DNA of 43,275 nucleotides from Candidatus Accumulibacter meliphilus (GTDB lineage Bacteria; Pseudomonadota; Gammaproteobacteria; Burkholderiales; Rhodocyclaceae), in contig QPGA01000034.1 in NCBI GenBank assembly GCA_003332265.1, positions 2,848 through 46,122 on the forward strand, in the 5' to 3' direction. The notes under the pieces are model-generated. The model did no database searches. It had not been told where the DNA came from and worked only from the letters and a program-made list of their open reading frames with translations. A program made the translations under genes and the position numbers. Each line of letters starts with the position of its first letter. Position 1 is the first letter of the stretch. Positions 7,055-15,549 of the stretch are shown piece after piece.

Positions 7055-7612
7055 ATGAAAACCGCACAAGAGCTTCGCGCCGGCAACGTCTTCATGGTCG
7101 GCAATGACCCGATGGTGGTATTGAAGTCCGACTACGTCAAATCCGGCCGCAACGCATCGGTGGTCAAGATGAAGATGAAGAATCTGCTCACCGACTCCCC
7201 CAGCGAGACCGTCTATCGCGCCGACGACAAGTTCGACGTCATCCAGCTCGAGCGCAAGGAAGTCAGCTACTCGTACTTTGCCGATCCGCTCTACGTCTTC
7301 ATGGACGCCGAGTACAACCCGTACGAAATCGAAGCCGACTGCATGAGCGACGCGCTCAATTATCTCGAAGACGGCATGCCCTGCGAGGCGGTGTTCTACA
7401 ACAACAAGGCGATCTCGGTCGACCTGCCGAGCAGCGTCGTTCGCGAAGTGGTGTATACCGAGCCGGCGGTGAAAGGCGACACCTCGGGCAAGGTCATGAA
7501 ACCGGCCCGCCTGGCGACCGGTTTCGAGCTGCCGGTCCCGGCCTTTGTCGAGATCGGCGACAAGATCGAAATTGACACCCGCAGCAACGAGTACCGCTCG
7601 CGCGTCCGCTAG
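7055..7612 (+). CDS. efp: elongation factor P (Arg32 type)
   Basis: EF-P binds between the P and E sites and relieves ribosome stalling at polyproline stretches. The 185 residues are a full-length three-domain protein, from [16 protein letters not shown] to [10 protein letters not shown]. The modification loop reads KSGRNAS with Arg at position 32, the residue rhamnosylated by EarP, rather than the Lys modified by EpmA/B. This agrees with earP directly upstream. An intrinsic terminator follows at 7628-7668. Confidence 0.98.
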   Translation: MKTAQELRAGNVFMVGNDPMVVLKSDYVKSGRNASVVKMKMKNLLTDSPSETVYRADDKFDVIQLERKEVSYSYFADPLYVFMDAEYNPYEIEADCMSDALNYLEDGMPCEAVFYNNKAISVDLPSSVVREVVYTEPAVKGDTSGKVMKPARLATGFELPVPAFVEIGDKIEIDTRSNEYRSRVR

Positions 7613-7627
7613 CCGCAAGCAGCATGT

Positions 7628-7668
7628 GGCAGCCGGCAGCTCGCTTAGAGGCTGCGGCTGCCTGTTTT
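7628..7668 (+). terminator. rho-independent terminator of efp
   Basis: GGCAGCCG (7628-7635) pairs with CGGCTGCC (7655-7662). The stem continues by 4 more pairs after one bulged G, with a 10-base loop, and is followed by TGTTTT. It lies 15 bases after the efp stop and just before the convergent nagZ stop. Confidence 0.8.
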
Positions 7669-7678
7669 CGCTTCAGCC

Positions 7679-8746
7679 TCAGGCCGACAGCTGTCGCGCG
7701 GCCTTGACGCCAGCCTGATACGTGGCTTCCTGCTGCAGGCTCGCCCAATCGCTTGCGCCAGTCAGCGGGCACAGGCGCGCCACCCGCGCTGCCCGCAGCG
7801 GGTCGGCAACAGGCTGCCAGCGCGCCAGCAGGTCGGCAACCGATTGCGGCGTATTGCACACCAGCAACATGTCACAGCCGGCCTCCCAGGCCGCCGTGCA
7901 GCGCGCCACGATGTCGCCAGCGACACTCGCTCCGGCCATCGACAGATCGTCGCTGAAGATCACGCCGTCGAAGCCCAGCTCCTCGCGCAACAGCCGTATC
8001 CAGACCGGCGAGAAACCCGCCGGTCGCGAATCCACCTGCGGATAGATGACGTGCGCCGGCATGACCGCGTCGAGAGGCAAGTGCCGGTATGGTTCGAGGT
8101 CAGGCGCCAGTTGGTCAAGCCGACGCGTGTCGACCGGCAGGTCGACGTGCGAATCGGCCTCGACCCAGCCGTGGCCGGGGAAGTGCTTGCCACAGGCGGC
8201 CATGCCGGCGCTGCGCAATCCTTCGATAAACGCCGCCGCCAGCTCGACAACGACGGCGGGGTCGCGATGCAGGGAACGATCACCGATGACGCTGCTGCGC
8301 CCCCAGTCGAGATCGAGCACCGGCGTAAAGGACAGATCGACACCGCGCACGCGCAACTCGGCGGCGAGAACGTAAGCCAGCTCGCGGGCGGCAGTCAGCG
8401 CAGCCTGCGGATCACGGTCCCAGCACTCGCCGAGACGGCGCATCGCCGGCAGCTGCGTGAAGCCGTCGCGGCAGCGCTGCACGCGGCCTCCTTCGTGGTC
8501 GATGGCGATCGGCAGGGCCGGTGACCGCAGGCCATGCACCTCGCTCGTCAAGCGCTCGAGCTGCTCCGGCGACTGGTAGTTGCGTGCAAAAAGGATCAGG
8601 CCCCCGACCAGCGGATGGCACAGGCGCTGGCGTTCGAGATCGGACAGGCTGAGCCCGGCCAGGTCGATCATCAGCGGGCCGAGCGGCAGCCTGAGCGGAG
8701 ACGTGGTGGGCGAAGTCACAAGGTTCACGACATTCATGGCGTTCAT
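7679..8746 (-). CDS. nagZ: beta-N-acetylhexosaminidase (peptidoglycan recycling)
   Basis: This cytoplasmic GH3 enzyme removes N-acetylglucosamine from muropeptides taken up during cell wall recycling. Visible motifs are IDHEGGRVQR (82-91), KHFPGHG (187-193), His200 of the catalytic Asp-Ser-His loop, MPAHVIYP (229-236) and the nucleophile Asp266 in FSDDLSMAGA. The conserved fold begins near residue 24 (GPLMIDLAG). The start at 8746 overlaps the acpS stop by 4 bases (ATGA), which supports it, although the first 20 residues are poorly conserved in character. It is the last gene of the lepA-nagZ chain and faces efp tail to tail. Confidence 0.95.
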   Translation of the reverse strand: MNAMNVVNLVTSPTTSPLRLPLGPLMIDLAGLSLSDLERQRLCHPLVGGLILFARNYQSPEQLERLTSEVHGLRSPALPIAIDHEGGRVQRCRDGFTQLPAMRRLGECWDRDPQAALTAARELAYVLAAELRVRGVDLSFTPVLDLDWGRSSVIGDRSLHRDPAVVVELAAAFIEGLRSAGMAACGKHFPGHGWVEADSHVDLPVDTRRLDQLAPDLEPYRHLPLDAVMPAHVIYPQVDSRPAGFSPVWIRLLREELGFDGVIFSDDLSMAGASVAGDIVARCTAAWEAGCDMLLVCNTPQSVADLLARWQPVADPLRAARVARLCPLTGASDWASLQQEATYQAGVKAARQLSA

Positions 8747-9120
8747 GCCTGCTCCATGATGACGAAAGCCACAGCATAGTCGTGCTCATCGCTGATCGAG
8801 AGGTGAGCAACCAGCCTCCGCTGGGCGAGAAGCTTCGCCAGCGGTGCCGCGTACTCGAACAGCGGTCGACCCAGCGCATCATGCGCGACACTGATATTCG
8901 GCAGGGTCGCCGGAGCGCTCAGACCGATCCCGAGCGCCTTGCCGAAAGCTTCCTTGGCGGCGAAACGCTTGGCGAGAAAGCGCGCCGGCTGGTGCGCAGC
9001 AACAAATTCCGTACATTCGCGCACGGACAACAGCTTCGCCAGCGCGCGCTGACCGTGGCGCTCATAGAGCCCGCCCAGGCGGGCAACGGCGACGATGTCG
9101 GTGCCGATACCGGCGATCAT
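8743..9120 (-). CDS. acpS: holo-[acyl-carrier-protein] synthase
   Basis: AcpS transfers 4'-phosphopantetheine from coenzyme A to the active Ser of acyl carrier protein. The 125 residues contain both magnesium-binding motifs: Asp8 in GIGTDIV and Glu57 in RFAAKEAFGKALG. HLSISDEHDYAVAFV is the usual C-terminal block. The start overlaps pdxJ by 4 bases and the stop overlaps nagZ by 4 bases. Its substrate, AcpP, is encoded 12 kb away at 21695-21931. Confidence 0.97.
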   Translation of the reverse strand: MIAGIGTDIVAVARLGGLYERHGQRALAKLLSVRECTEFVAAHQPARFLAKRFAAKEAFGKALGIGLSAPATLPNISVAHDALGRPLFEYAAPLAKLLAQRRLVAHLSISDEHDYAVAFVIMEQA

Positions 9121-9884
9121 GTCGGCGTCGCCGGCGGCAGCGCCTGCGCCTCACGCAGCAAGCGTTTCATTTCCCGGACCGCCTCGCGCAAACCGACGAA
9201 AATCGCTCGACTGATGATTGCGTGCCCAATGTGCAGCTCGCGGATGCCAAGCAACTGCGCGACCGGCTGGACGTTGAAGTAATTGAGCGCGTGCCCGGCG
9301 TTGAAGCGCATGCCGAGTTGGCGGGCGGCGGCGCCGGCGACGCGGATCTTCTCGATCTCGGCGACGACCGCGGGACTCTCGGGATCACGTCCCTGGGTGT
9401 AGAAAGCATGCGCGTAGGGGCCGGTGTGGATCTCGCAGACACGCGCCCCGATGCGTGCGGCCGCTTCCACCTGCGCCGGGTCGGCGTCGATGAAGACGCT
9501 GCTGATGATGCCGGCGTCGGTCAGGCGGGCTACCGACTGATGCAGCGCGCTCTCCTGCGCGAGGACGTCGAGCCCACCTTCGGTGGTCACTTCGTGCCGC
9601 CCTTCCGGCACCAGCATCGCCATCTGCGGCTTGACGCGACAGGCGATGGCAATCATTTCCTCGGTCGCCGCCAGTTCCAGGTTGAGCTTGATCTGCGCCA
9701 GTTCGCGGAGCTTCTCGACGTCGGCGTCCTGAATGTGTCGTCGATCTTCGCGCAGGTGGATGGTGATCCCGTCGGCACCGCCGAGATGCGCTTCGACCGC
9801 CGCCCACACCGGATCGGGTTCGTAGGTGCAGCGCGCCTGTCGGATCGTCGCCACATGGTCGATATTGACGCCCAGTTCGATCAT
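9117..9884 (-). CDS. pdxJ: pyridoxine 5'-phosphate synthase
   Basis: PdxJ condenses 1-deoxyxylulose 5-phosphate with 3-amino-2-oxopropyl phosphate to form the vitamin B6 ring. The 255-residue TIM barrel shows ELGVNIDHVATIRQAR (3-18), GITIHLREDRRHI (39-51) with the catalytic His43 and phosphate-binding Arg residues, NLELAATEEM, and the NAGHALNYFNV block near the C-terminus. Start and stop each overlap the neighbouring gene by 4 bases (recO, acpS). The pdxJ-acpS pairing is the order common in proteobacteria. Confidence 0.98.
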   Translation of the reverse strand: MIELGVNIDHVATIRQARCTYEPDPVWAAVEAHLGGADGITIHLREDRRHIQDADVEKLRELAQIKLNLELAATEEMIAIACRVKPQMAMLVPEGRHEVTTEGGLDVLAQESALHQSVARLTDAGIISSVFIDADPAQVEAAARIGARVCEIHTGPYAHAFYTQGRDPESPAVVAEIEKIRVAGAAARQLGMRFNAGHALNYFNVQPVAQLLGIRELHIGHAIISRAIFVGLREAVREMKRLLREAQALPPATPT

Positions 9885-10597
9885 AGTTCCTGTAGCTCCC
9901 TGAAAATCCTGCGGCTTGCCAGGTGCCTGCCGCCAGTATAGTGGCCGATCAGCGTGCGCATCAGCTGCTTGGCTTCGGCCAGCGAGCGCGGATCGGAGAA
10001 ATCCTCACGCGCCAGGTCGAGCAGCGTTCTGCCGCTCACCGCCAGCGCCGAGGCGTCTGTCCCGGCGAGACGCACCGGACCGCGCTCGATCTCGTAGCCG
10101 TAGCGTGCGTTGCCCTCGACGCTGACGCCGTCAGTATCGGTTTCGAGCAGCAGCCCGTAGCCCAACTCCTGCAGCAGCGCGCGCTCGAAGCAGCGCAGGT
10201 CGGCTTCCTGCGCGCCGTCGGCAAAGCGGCGCAGCGTTTCCGCATAGACCGAAAATAGCCGCGCATGCGCATCCTCACGCGGCAGCAAATGCATCAGCAA
10301 CTCATTGAGGTAATAGCCACAAAACAGCGACTTGCCTGCCAGCAGAGGTTGTCCGCCTCGCCACTCGGCCTTCATCAGGGTCTGCACCTCCCCCCTGCCC
10401 GCCCAGCCGACCTCGAGCGGCTGGAAGGCCAGCAACACGCCACGCAACACCGATCTGGGCCGGCGCGCACCACGCGCGAGCAGGGCAACGCGCCCGTAGT
10501 CGCGCGAAAAAACATCGATGATGAGGCTGGTTTCGCTGTAAGGATAGGCATGCAGCACAAACGCCGGCTGTCCATCGACCTTGTGCCGCTGATTCAC
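9881..10597 (-). CDS. recO: DNA repair protein RecO
   Basis: RecO helps load RecA on SSB-coated DNA in the RecFOR pathway. The N-terminal OB fold is clear (QPAFVLHAYPYSETSLIIDVFSRDYGRVALLARGAR), followed by the helical domain. I place the start at GTG 10597 (VNQRHKVDGQ), which has GGGAAG 7 bases upstream and matches where the conserved fold begins. The frame extends to TTG 10627, where a stop lies directly upstream, so at most 10 more residues are possible. The four zinc Cys of some RecO proteins are not present as a set. The stop overlaps the pdxJ start by 4 bases. Confidence 0.93.
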   Translation of the reverse strand: MNQRHKVDGQPAFVLHAYPYSETSLIIDVFSRDYGRVALLARGARRPRSVLRGVLLAFQPLEVGWAGRGEVQTLMKAEWRGGQPLLAGKSLFCGYYLNELLMHLLPREDAHARLFSVYAETLRRFADGAQEADLRCFERALLQELGYGLLLETDTDGVSVEGNARYGYEIERGPVRLAGTDASALAVSGRTLLDLAREDFSDPRSLAEAKQLMRTLIGHYTGGRHLASRRIFRELQEL

Positions 10598-10680
10598 TGA
10601 GTCACTTCCCGACCGGTTCACCGGCAATCAACAAGCGCATGCGCACTTCTAGCCTCTTCGTACGACTTGCACTATTCGCA

Positions 10681-11565
10681 CTATTCGTAACCCAGGCTCT
10701 TCAGCAACTGCGCATCATCGGCCCAACCCGAGTTGACCTTGACAAAGACTTCCAGAAAGACCGGTCCGCCAAACATTCGCTCCATGTCCTGCCTCGCCTC
10801 GGAGGCTATTCGCTTGACCACTTCGCCGCCCGTGCCAATGACGATCGACTTGTGCCCGGCGCGCTCGACGACAATCGCCGCGCTGATCCGGCGCAGCGGA
10901 CCGTCAACGACGAAGCGCTCGATTTCGACGGCCGCGCCGTAAGGCAACTCGTCGCCAATCAAGCGAAAGAGCTTTTCACGAATGTACTCGGCGGCAAGGA
11001 ATTTTTCGCTGCGGTCGGTGATCTCGTCTTCGCCGAAAAGCAACTCGTCGTTGGGCAGGTGCTTGCGCGCTTCACCGAGCAGCGCATCGAGTTGCGCGCG
11101 ACGCGTCGCGCTGACCGGAACGATGGCCGCAAACTCACCCTCGCCAGCGAGTTGCGTGAGATACGGCAGCAAATCGACCTTGTTCTTGATCTGGTCGATC
11201 TTGTTCACGACGATGATCACCGGACAGCCTTCCGGCAGCAGCTTGCGCACGGCGCGATCGCGTTCATCGAAGCGGCAGGCCTCGACGACAAACAGGATCA
11301 CGTCGACTTCCGCCAACGCCTGCCTGACGCCGCGGTTCATCACCTGATTGAGGGCATTGAGGTGCTTGGTCTGAAAGCCTGGCGTATCGACAAAAACGTA
11401 CTGCGCATCGGCCTCGGTGAGAATGCCCGTGATGCGATGGCGGGTGGTCTGGGCGCGCCGCGAGACGATGCTGACTTTTTCACCGATCAAAGCGTTGAGC
11501 AGCGTCGACTTGCCGACATTGGGGCGGCCAACGATAGCGATGCGACCGGAACGGATTTCACTCAT
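10681..11565 (-). CDS. era: GTPase Era
   Basis: Era is a GTPase that binds the 3' end of 16S rRNA and checks 30S assembly. The 294 residues carry G1 GRPNVGKS (13-20), the TTRHRITG switch (G2), DTPG (60-63), NKID (121-124) and a C-terminal KH domain (about 235-281) with the GTGG loop. The start overlaps the rnc stop by 4 bases. About 80 bases separate it from the recO start. Confidence 0.98.
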   Translation of the reverse strand: MSEIRSGRIAIVGRPNVGKSTLLNALIGEKVSIVSRRAQTTRHRITGILTEADAQYVFVDTPGFQTKHLNALNQVMNRGVRQALAEVDVILFVVEACRFDERDRAVRKLLPEGCPVIIVVNKIDQIKNKVDLLPYLTQLAGEGEFAAIVPVSATRRAQLDALLGEARKHLPNDELLFGEDEITDRSEKFLAAEYIREKLFRLIGDELPYGAAVEIERFVVDGPLRRISAAIVVERAGHKSIVIGTGGEVVKRIASEARQDMERMFGGPVFLEVFVKVNSGWADDAQLLKSLGYE

Positions 11566-12233
11566 GAGTTGGCCACCTCTTCGAGAGCCTGTTCGGCGGC
11601 CACCTGTTCGGCCGCGCGGCGAGTGCTGCCGCTACCCTCGCTGCGGATGCGTAATGCCTCGATGGTGCACGTAACCGTGAAATGCTGCGCATGGGCCTCG
11701 CCTTCGGTATTGGTCAGCGCGTACTGCGGCAAGGCCAGGCGTCGGCCCTGCAGGTACTCCTGCAAGCGCGTCTTGGCGTCCTTGATCTCCTGTCCTGGAG
11801 CCAGTTGCGCGAGCATACTCTGGTACAGGCGAAGGATGACTTCGCTGGCAGCGTCAAAGCCCGCGTCCAACCAGACCGCGCCCAACAGCGCTTCGAGGGC
11901 ATCGGCCAGGATTGACGGGCGTCGATGCCCGCCACTTTTCTGCTCACCCTCACCAAGCAGCAGATAGTCGCCCAAGGAAAGCGCCAGCGCTTGCTGGTGC
12001 AGGCTGTCCTGGCGTACCAGGTTGGCCCGCAGTCGCGACAGATCACCTTCTGGAAGCGTCGGAAATTGCTCGAACAAGCGGCGCGCGATAACCGCATTGA
12101 GAACGGCATCACCAATAAATTCAAAGCGTTCGTTATGGGGAGAGGAGTAGCTGCGGTGCGTCAGCGCCGTCTGCAGGAGTTCGCGATCGCGGAACGTGTA
12201 GCCGAACGCCTTTTCAAATCCGCGCGGTGTCAT
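11562..12233 (-). CDS. rnc: ribonuclease III
   Basis: RNase III cleaves double-stranded RNA in rRNA maturation and mRNA decay. The 223 residues show the signature [12 protein letters not shown] (34-45), the second metal-ligand set Asp111 and Glu114 in [11 protein letters not shown], and a C-terminal double-stranded RNA-binding domain (about 154-222). It overlaps both the upstream DUF4845 gene and era by 4 bases. Confidence 0.98.
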   Translation of the reverse strand: MTPRGFEKAFGYTFRDRELLQTALTHRSYSSPHNERFEFIGDAVLNAVIARRLFEQFPTLPEGDLSRLRANLVRQDSLHQQALALSLGDYLLLGEGEQKSGGHRRPSILADALEALLGAVWLDAGFDAASEVILRLYQSMLAQLAPGQEIKDAKTRLQEYLQGRRLALPQYALTNTEGEAHAQHFTVTCTIEALRIRSEGSGSTRRAAEQVAAEQALEEVANS

Positions 12234-12601
12234 TGCCCGCTGTCGCGGGCCGACGACGATCCCGAGAAGTCGATCAGCAGACTGACATTGCCCATCAGTG
12301 GAATACGCTTCTCATAAGCGAAGGCAACGACCACCTGATTCTCCTCCTTGAAAATTTCCAGATCAGCCGGCCCGAAGCCCTTGATATGCTCGACTTCGGC
12401 GTACTGACCAAAGGCATGGCGAATCTCGCCAACCGTTTTGCCCGCGGACTCGCTGGCCACGGCTTTTACTGCGTGCTTGATCTTGGAATACTCGATGACA
12501 TCGGGAAGGACCCGGATGACAAGAATAGCCACCATGGCAATGCCGACGCCCCACAGCAGCAGGGCGGAAAGTGCCAAACCACGCTGACGCTTGATAGTCA
12601 T
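12230..12601 (-). CDS. DUF4845 single-pass membrane protein
   Basis: The 123-residue protein has an N-terminal transmembrane helix (about 9-31, LALSALLLWGVGIAMVAILVI), preceded by a basic MTIKRQRG start as in pilin-like N-termini. A periplasmic domain follows, ending in a polar Ser-rich tail. Proteins of this family sit between lepB and rnc in betaproteobacteria and gammaproteobacteria, and their role is not established. It is 9 bases from lepB and overlaps rnc by 4 bases, so it is translated with them. Confidence 0.85.
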   Translation of the reverse strand: MTIKRQRGLALSALLLWGVGIAMVAILVIRVLPDVIEYSKIKHAVKAVASESAGKTVGEIRHAFGQYAEVEHIKGFGPADLEIFKEENQVVVAFAYEKRIPLMGNVSLLIDFSGSSSARDSGQ

Positions 12602-12610
12602 GTGAGCTCC

Positions 12611-13399
12611 TTAACCGAACGGGCCGATGCGCTTGAAATCACTGAAATTCAACCAGATGAAGAAAGCCTTGCCAACAATATTCTCTTCGGGAACGAAGCC
12701 CCAGAAGCGGCTGTCACGACTGTTGTCGCGATTGTCCCCCATTACGAAGTACTCGCCCGGCGGCACGGTGCAAATCACGCCAGCGCTATTGTAGGAGCAG
12801 TTCTCGCGATTCGGGAACTGCGCAGGATGGGGAATGTAGGCCGGCGCATCGCGATCATTGAGCATTCGATGCTCCTCCTCGCCGAGTTTCTCGACGAATT
12901 GCTCGGAATAGTACAGCCGCTCCGGATGCAGATAGTCCTCGACCTCCTCCACCGCTACCGGGAGACCATTGATCGTCAGGCGCTTGTTCTGGTAAGCCAC
13001 TTTGTCACCGGGAAGGCCGACCACACGCTTGATATAGTCGAGCGAGGGATCCTCCGGATAACGAAAGACCATCACATCACCGCGCTGCGGACTGTTGATG
13101 TCGATGATCTTCAGGTTGATCACCGGCAGGCGAATTCCGTAGGTGTATTTGTTGACGAGAATGAAATCACCGACGAGCAAGGTGGGGATCATTGAGCCCG
13201 ATGGGATCTTGAAAGGCTCGACGATGAACGAACGCAGGACGAAGACGACCAGAATGACCGGGAAAAAACTTGCGCCATACTCGACCCACCACGGCTCCTT
13301 GGCGCCGACGGCGCGACGCTTCCGGAAAACAAAAACATCCGCCGCCCATACTGCAGCACTGACCAACAACAGGATCAGCAGGATCAATGCAAAATTCAC
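12611..13399 (-). CDS. lepB: signal peptidase I
   Basis: This inner-membrane Ser/Lys protease removes signal peptides from exported proteins. The 262 residues have two N-terminal transmembrane helices (about 3-24 and 46-60), then catalytic Ser69 in IPSGSM, Lys124 in DYIKRVVGLPGD, and GDNRDNSRDSRFWG. The insert holding two Cys (ENCSYNSAGVIC) matches the larger proteobacterial form. It lies 14 bases after lepA. Confidence 0.98.
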   Translation of the reverse strand: MNFALILLILLLVSAAVWAADVFVFRKRRAVGAKEPWWVEYGASFFPVILVVFVLRSFIVEPFKIPSGSMIPTLLVGDFILVNKYTYGIRLPVINLKIIDINSPQRGDVMVFRYPEDPSLDYIKRVVGLPGDKVAYQNKRLTINGLPVAVEEVEDYLHPERLYYSEQFVEKLGEEEHRMLNDRDAPAYIPHPAQFPNRENCSYNSAGVICTVPPGEYFVMGDNRDNSRDSRFWGFVPEENIVGKAFFIWLNFSDFKRIGPFG

Positions 13400-13413
13400 T
13401 GGCTCACTCCCCT

Positions 13414-15204
13414 CTACTTGCCGACACGCAACACAGCAAGGAAAGCCTCCTGTGGAATCTCGACTGACCCGACCTGTTTCATGCGCTTCTTGCCTGCCTT
13501 CTGCTTCTCGAGCAGCTTCCTCTTGCGCGAAATGTCACCGCCATAACACTTGGCGGTGACGTCCTTGCGCATTGCCTTGACGTTCTCGCGGGCAATGATG
13601 TTCGCGCCGATGGTCGCCTGGATGGCGACATCGTACATCTGGCGCGGGATCAGTTCGCGCATCTTGGCCGCCAGTTCGCGCCCGCGATAGATGGAACTGC
13701 TACGATGCAGAATGACGGACAGCGCATCGACTTTTTCACCGTTGATCAGGATATCGAGCTTGACGACGTCCGCCGCCCGGTATTCCTTGAATTCGTAATC
13801 GAGAGAAGCGTAGCCACGCGAGACGGACTTCAGGCGGTCGAAGAAATCCATCACCACTTCGGCCATCGGCATTTCGTAAACCAGTTGCACCTGACGACCG
13901 TGGTAGGTCATGTCGACCTGGTTGCCGCGTTTCTGGTTGCACAGTGTGATGACGTTGCCGAGGTAGTCCTGCGGAACGAAAACGGTAATGGTGATGATCG
14001 GTTCGCGGATTTCCTCGGTCTTTGACAGTTCCGGCAGCTTGGCCGGGTTTTCCACCTGCACGACACTGCCGTCACGCAGCAGGACTTCGTAGACCACCGT
14101 TGGTGCCGTGGTGATGAGGTCCTGGTCGAACTCGCGCTCGAGACGTTCCTGGACGATCTCCATGTGCAGCAGGCCGAGAAAGCCGCAACGAAAACCGAAG
14201 CCAAGCGCCTGCGAGACCTCGGGTTCGTAATGCAGCGAGGCGTCATTGAGCGTCAGCTTTTCCAGCGCGTCGCGTAGCGAGTCGTACTGATTGGACTCGA
14301 CCGGATAGAGACCGGCGAAGACCTGCGACTTGATTTCCTTGAAGCCCGGGAAGGCCTGCGCCGTCGGCCGGTCAAACAGGGTCACCGTATCGCCGACCTT
14401 GGCGGCCTGCAGTTCCTTGATCCCGGAGATGATGTACCCGACCTCGCCAGCACGGAGAGCGTCACGGGGGACCGCTTTCGGGGTGAACACGCCGACCTGA
14501 TCGCAGAGGTGCGTCGACCCGGTGGCCATCAGGTGTATCTTTTCCTTCGGCCGCAGCGTACCGTCGAAGACGCGTACCAGCATCACCACGCCGACGTAGT
14601 TATCGAACCAGGCGTCGATCAGCAGGGCTTTGAGCGGCGCCTCCGGATCACCCTTGGGTGCGGGAATGCGCTCGATGATCGCTTCCAGGACGTCCTCGAC
14701 ACCGAGACCGGTCTTCGCCGAGGTCAACACCGCCTCGCTGGCGTCGATGCCGATCACATCCTCGATTTCCTGACGCGCCTTGTCCGGCGTCGCCGACGGC
14801 AGATCGACCTTGTTCAGCACCGGCATGACATCGACACCCAACTCGATCGCCGTATAGCAATTGGCGACGGTCTGCGCTTCGACGCCTTGTGAGGCGTCGA
14901 CGACCAGCAAGGCCCCTTCACAGGCCGAAAGCGAGCGCGATACCTCATAGGAAAAATCCACGTGCCCGGGGGTATCGATGAGGTTCAGATTGTAGATCTC
15001 GCCACTGCGCGCCCGGTACTGCAGGGACGCGGTCTGGGCCTTGATGGTGATCCCGCGCTCGCGCTCGATGGCCATCGAGTCCAGCACCTGCGCCTCCATC
15101 TCGCGATCGGAAAGGCCGCCGCAAAGATGAATGATGCGATCGGCGAGCGTCGACTTGCCATGATCGATGTGGGCGATGATGGAGAAATTGCGAATGTGTT
15201 GCAT
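13414..15204 (-). CDS. lepA: elongation factor 4 (LepA)
   Basis: LepA is a ribosome-bound translational GTPase linked to initiation, 30S biogenesis and back-translocation. From ATG 15204 it is 596 residues ([19 protein letters not shown]), the family length, with GAGG about 5 bases upstream. The open frame continues 21 codons upstream, but those codons do not look like the family. Motifs include AHIDHGKST (11-19), the [11 protein letters not shown] switch, [14 protein letters not shown], and the C-terminal domain ending [13 protein letters not shown] strong intrinsic terminator lies 40 bases upstream of the start. Confidence 0.98.
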   Translation of the reverse strand: MQHIRNFSIIAHIDHGKSTLADRIIHLCGGLSDREMEAQVLDSMAIERERGITIKAQTASLQYRARSGEIYNLNLIDTPGHVDFSYEVSRSLSACEGALLVVDASQGVEAQTVANCYTAIELGVDVMPVLNKVDLPSATPDKARQEIEDVIGIDASEAVLTSAKTGLGVEDVLEAIIERIPAPKGDPEAPLKALLIDAWFDNYVGVVMLVRVFDGTLRPKEKIHLMATGSTHLCDQVGVFTPKAVPRDALRAGEVGYIISGIKELQAAKVGDTVTLFDRPTAQAFPGFKEIKSQVFAGLYPVESNQYDSLRDALEKLTLNDASLHYEPEVSQALGFGFRCGFLGLLHMEIVQERLEREFDQDLITTAPTVVYEVLLRDGSVVQVENPAKLPELSKTEEIREPIITITVFVPQDYLGNVITLCNQKRGNQVDMTYHGRQVQLVYEMPMAEVVMDFFDRLKSVSRGYASLDYEFKEYRAADVVKLDILINGEKVDALSVILHRSSSIYRGRELAAKMRELIPRQMYDVAIQATIGANIIARENVKAMRKDVTAKCYGGDISRKRKLLEKQKAGKKRMKQVGSVEIPQEAFLAVLRVGK

Positions 15205-15243
15205 GGACCTCGTGTCGGCGCCGTTTCGGCCGCGCCGCCCCTG

Positions 15244-15268
15244 AAAAAAAAAGGTGCCGGTGGGCACC
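15244..15268 (-). terminator. rho-independent terminator between DUF836 gene and lepA
   Basis: On the minus strand GGTGCC, loop CACC, GGCACC is followed by nine T residues (15252-15244). It lies 30 bases after the DUF836 stop and ends the rpoE-rseC-degP unit. Only 39 GC-rich bases remain before the lepA start. Confidence 0.85.
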
Positions 15269-15297
15269 CTTGGTCGAACTGCCTGAAGGCGCGGATT

Positions 15298-15549
15298 CTA
15301 GCCGATTTTGCTCAAATAATCACGGACTTTGCCGACTTCGAGGAAGTAATGGCAAAGCTCGTGGCCATGGTGCAGGAGCACCGGCACCAATTCGTCGTAG
15401 CGCTCTTCCAGCGCCGCATCGGCATCGACATCGAGTACCTCGAGATCGAAAGCCAACTCCTCGGCCAGGCCCGCCAGGGCCACTTCCATGTCCTGACAAA
15501 GATGACAGTAGCGCCGCGAAATCAGCGTCAGCCGGGTCGCCTGCTTCAC
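15298..15549 (-). CDS. glutaredoxin-like DUF836 protein
   Basis: This is an 83-residue thioredoxin-fold protein with an N-terminal redox motif Cys15-His-Leu-Cys18 after a beta strand (RLTLISRRYCHLC), then LEVLDVDAD and VPVLLHHG, where a cis-Pro would lie. The family is a small glutaredoxin-like group of unknown substrate. Its start overlaps the degP stop by 4 bases (ATGA), so it is made with the periplasmic protease, although it has no signal peptide and should be cytoplasmic. Confidence 0.85.
   Translation of the reverse strand: MKQATRLTLISRRYCHLCQDMEVALAGLAEELAFDLEVLDVDADAALEERYDELVPVLLHHGHELCHYFLEVGKVRDYLSKIG

Noticed and set aside
10639-11967. 442-codon plus-strand frame across era and rnc
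   Set aside because: Both minus-strand genes are certain; the plus frame has no family features.
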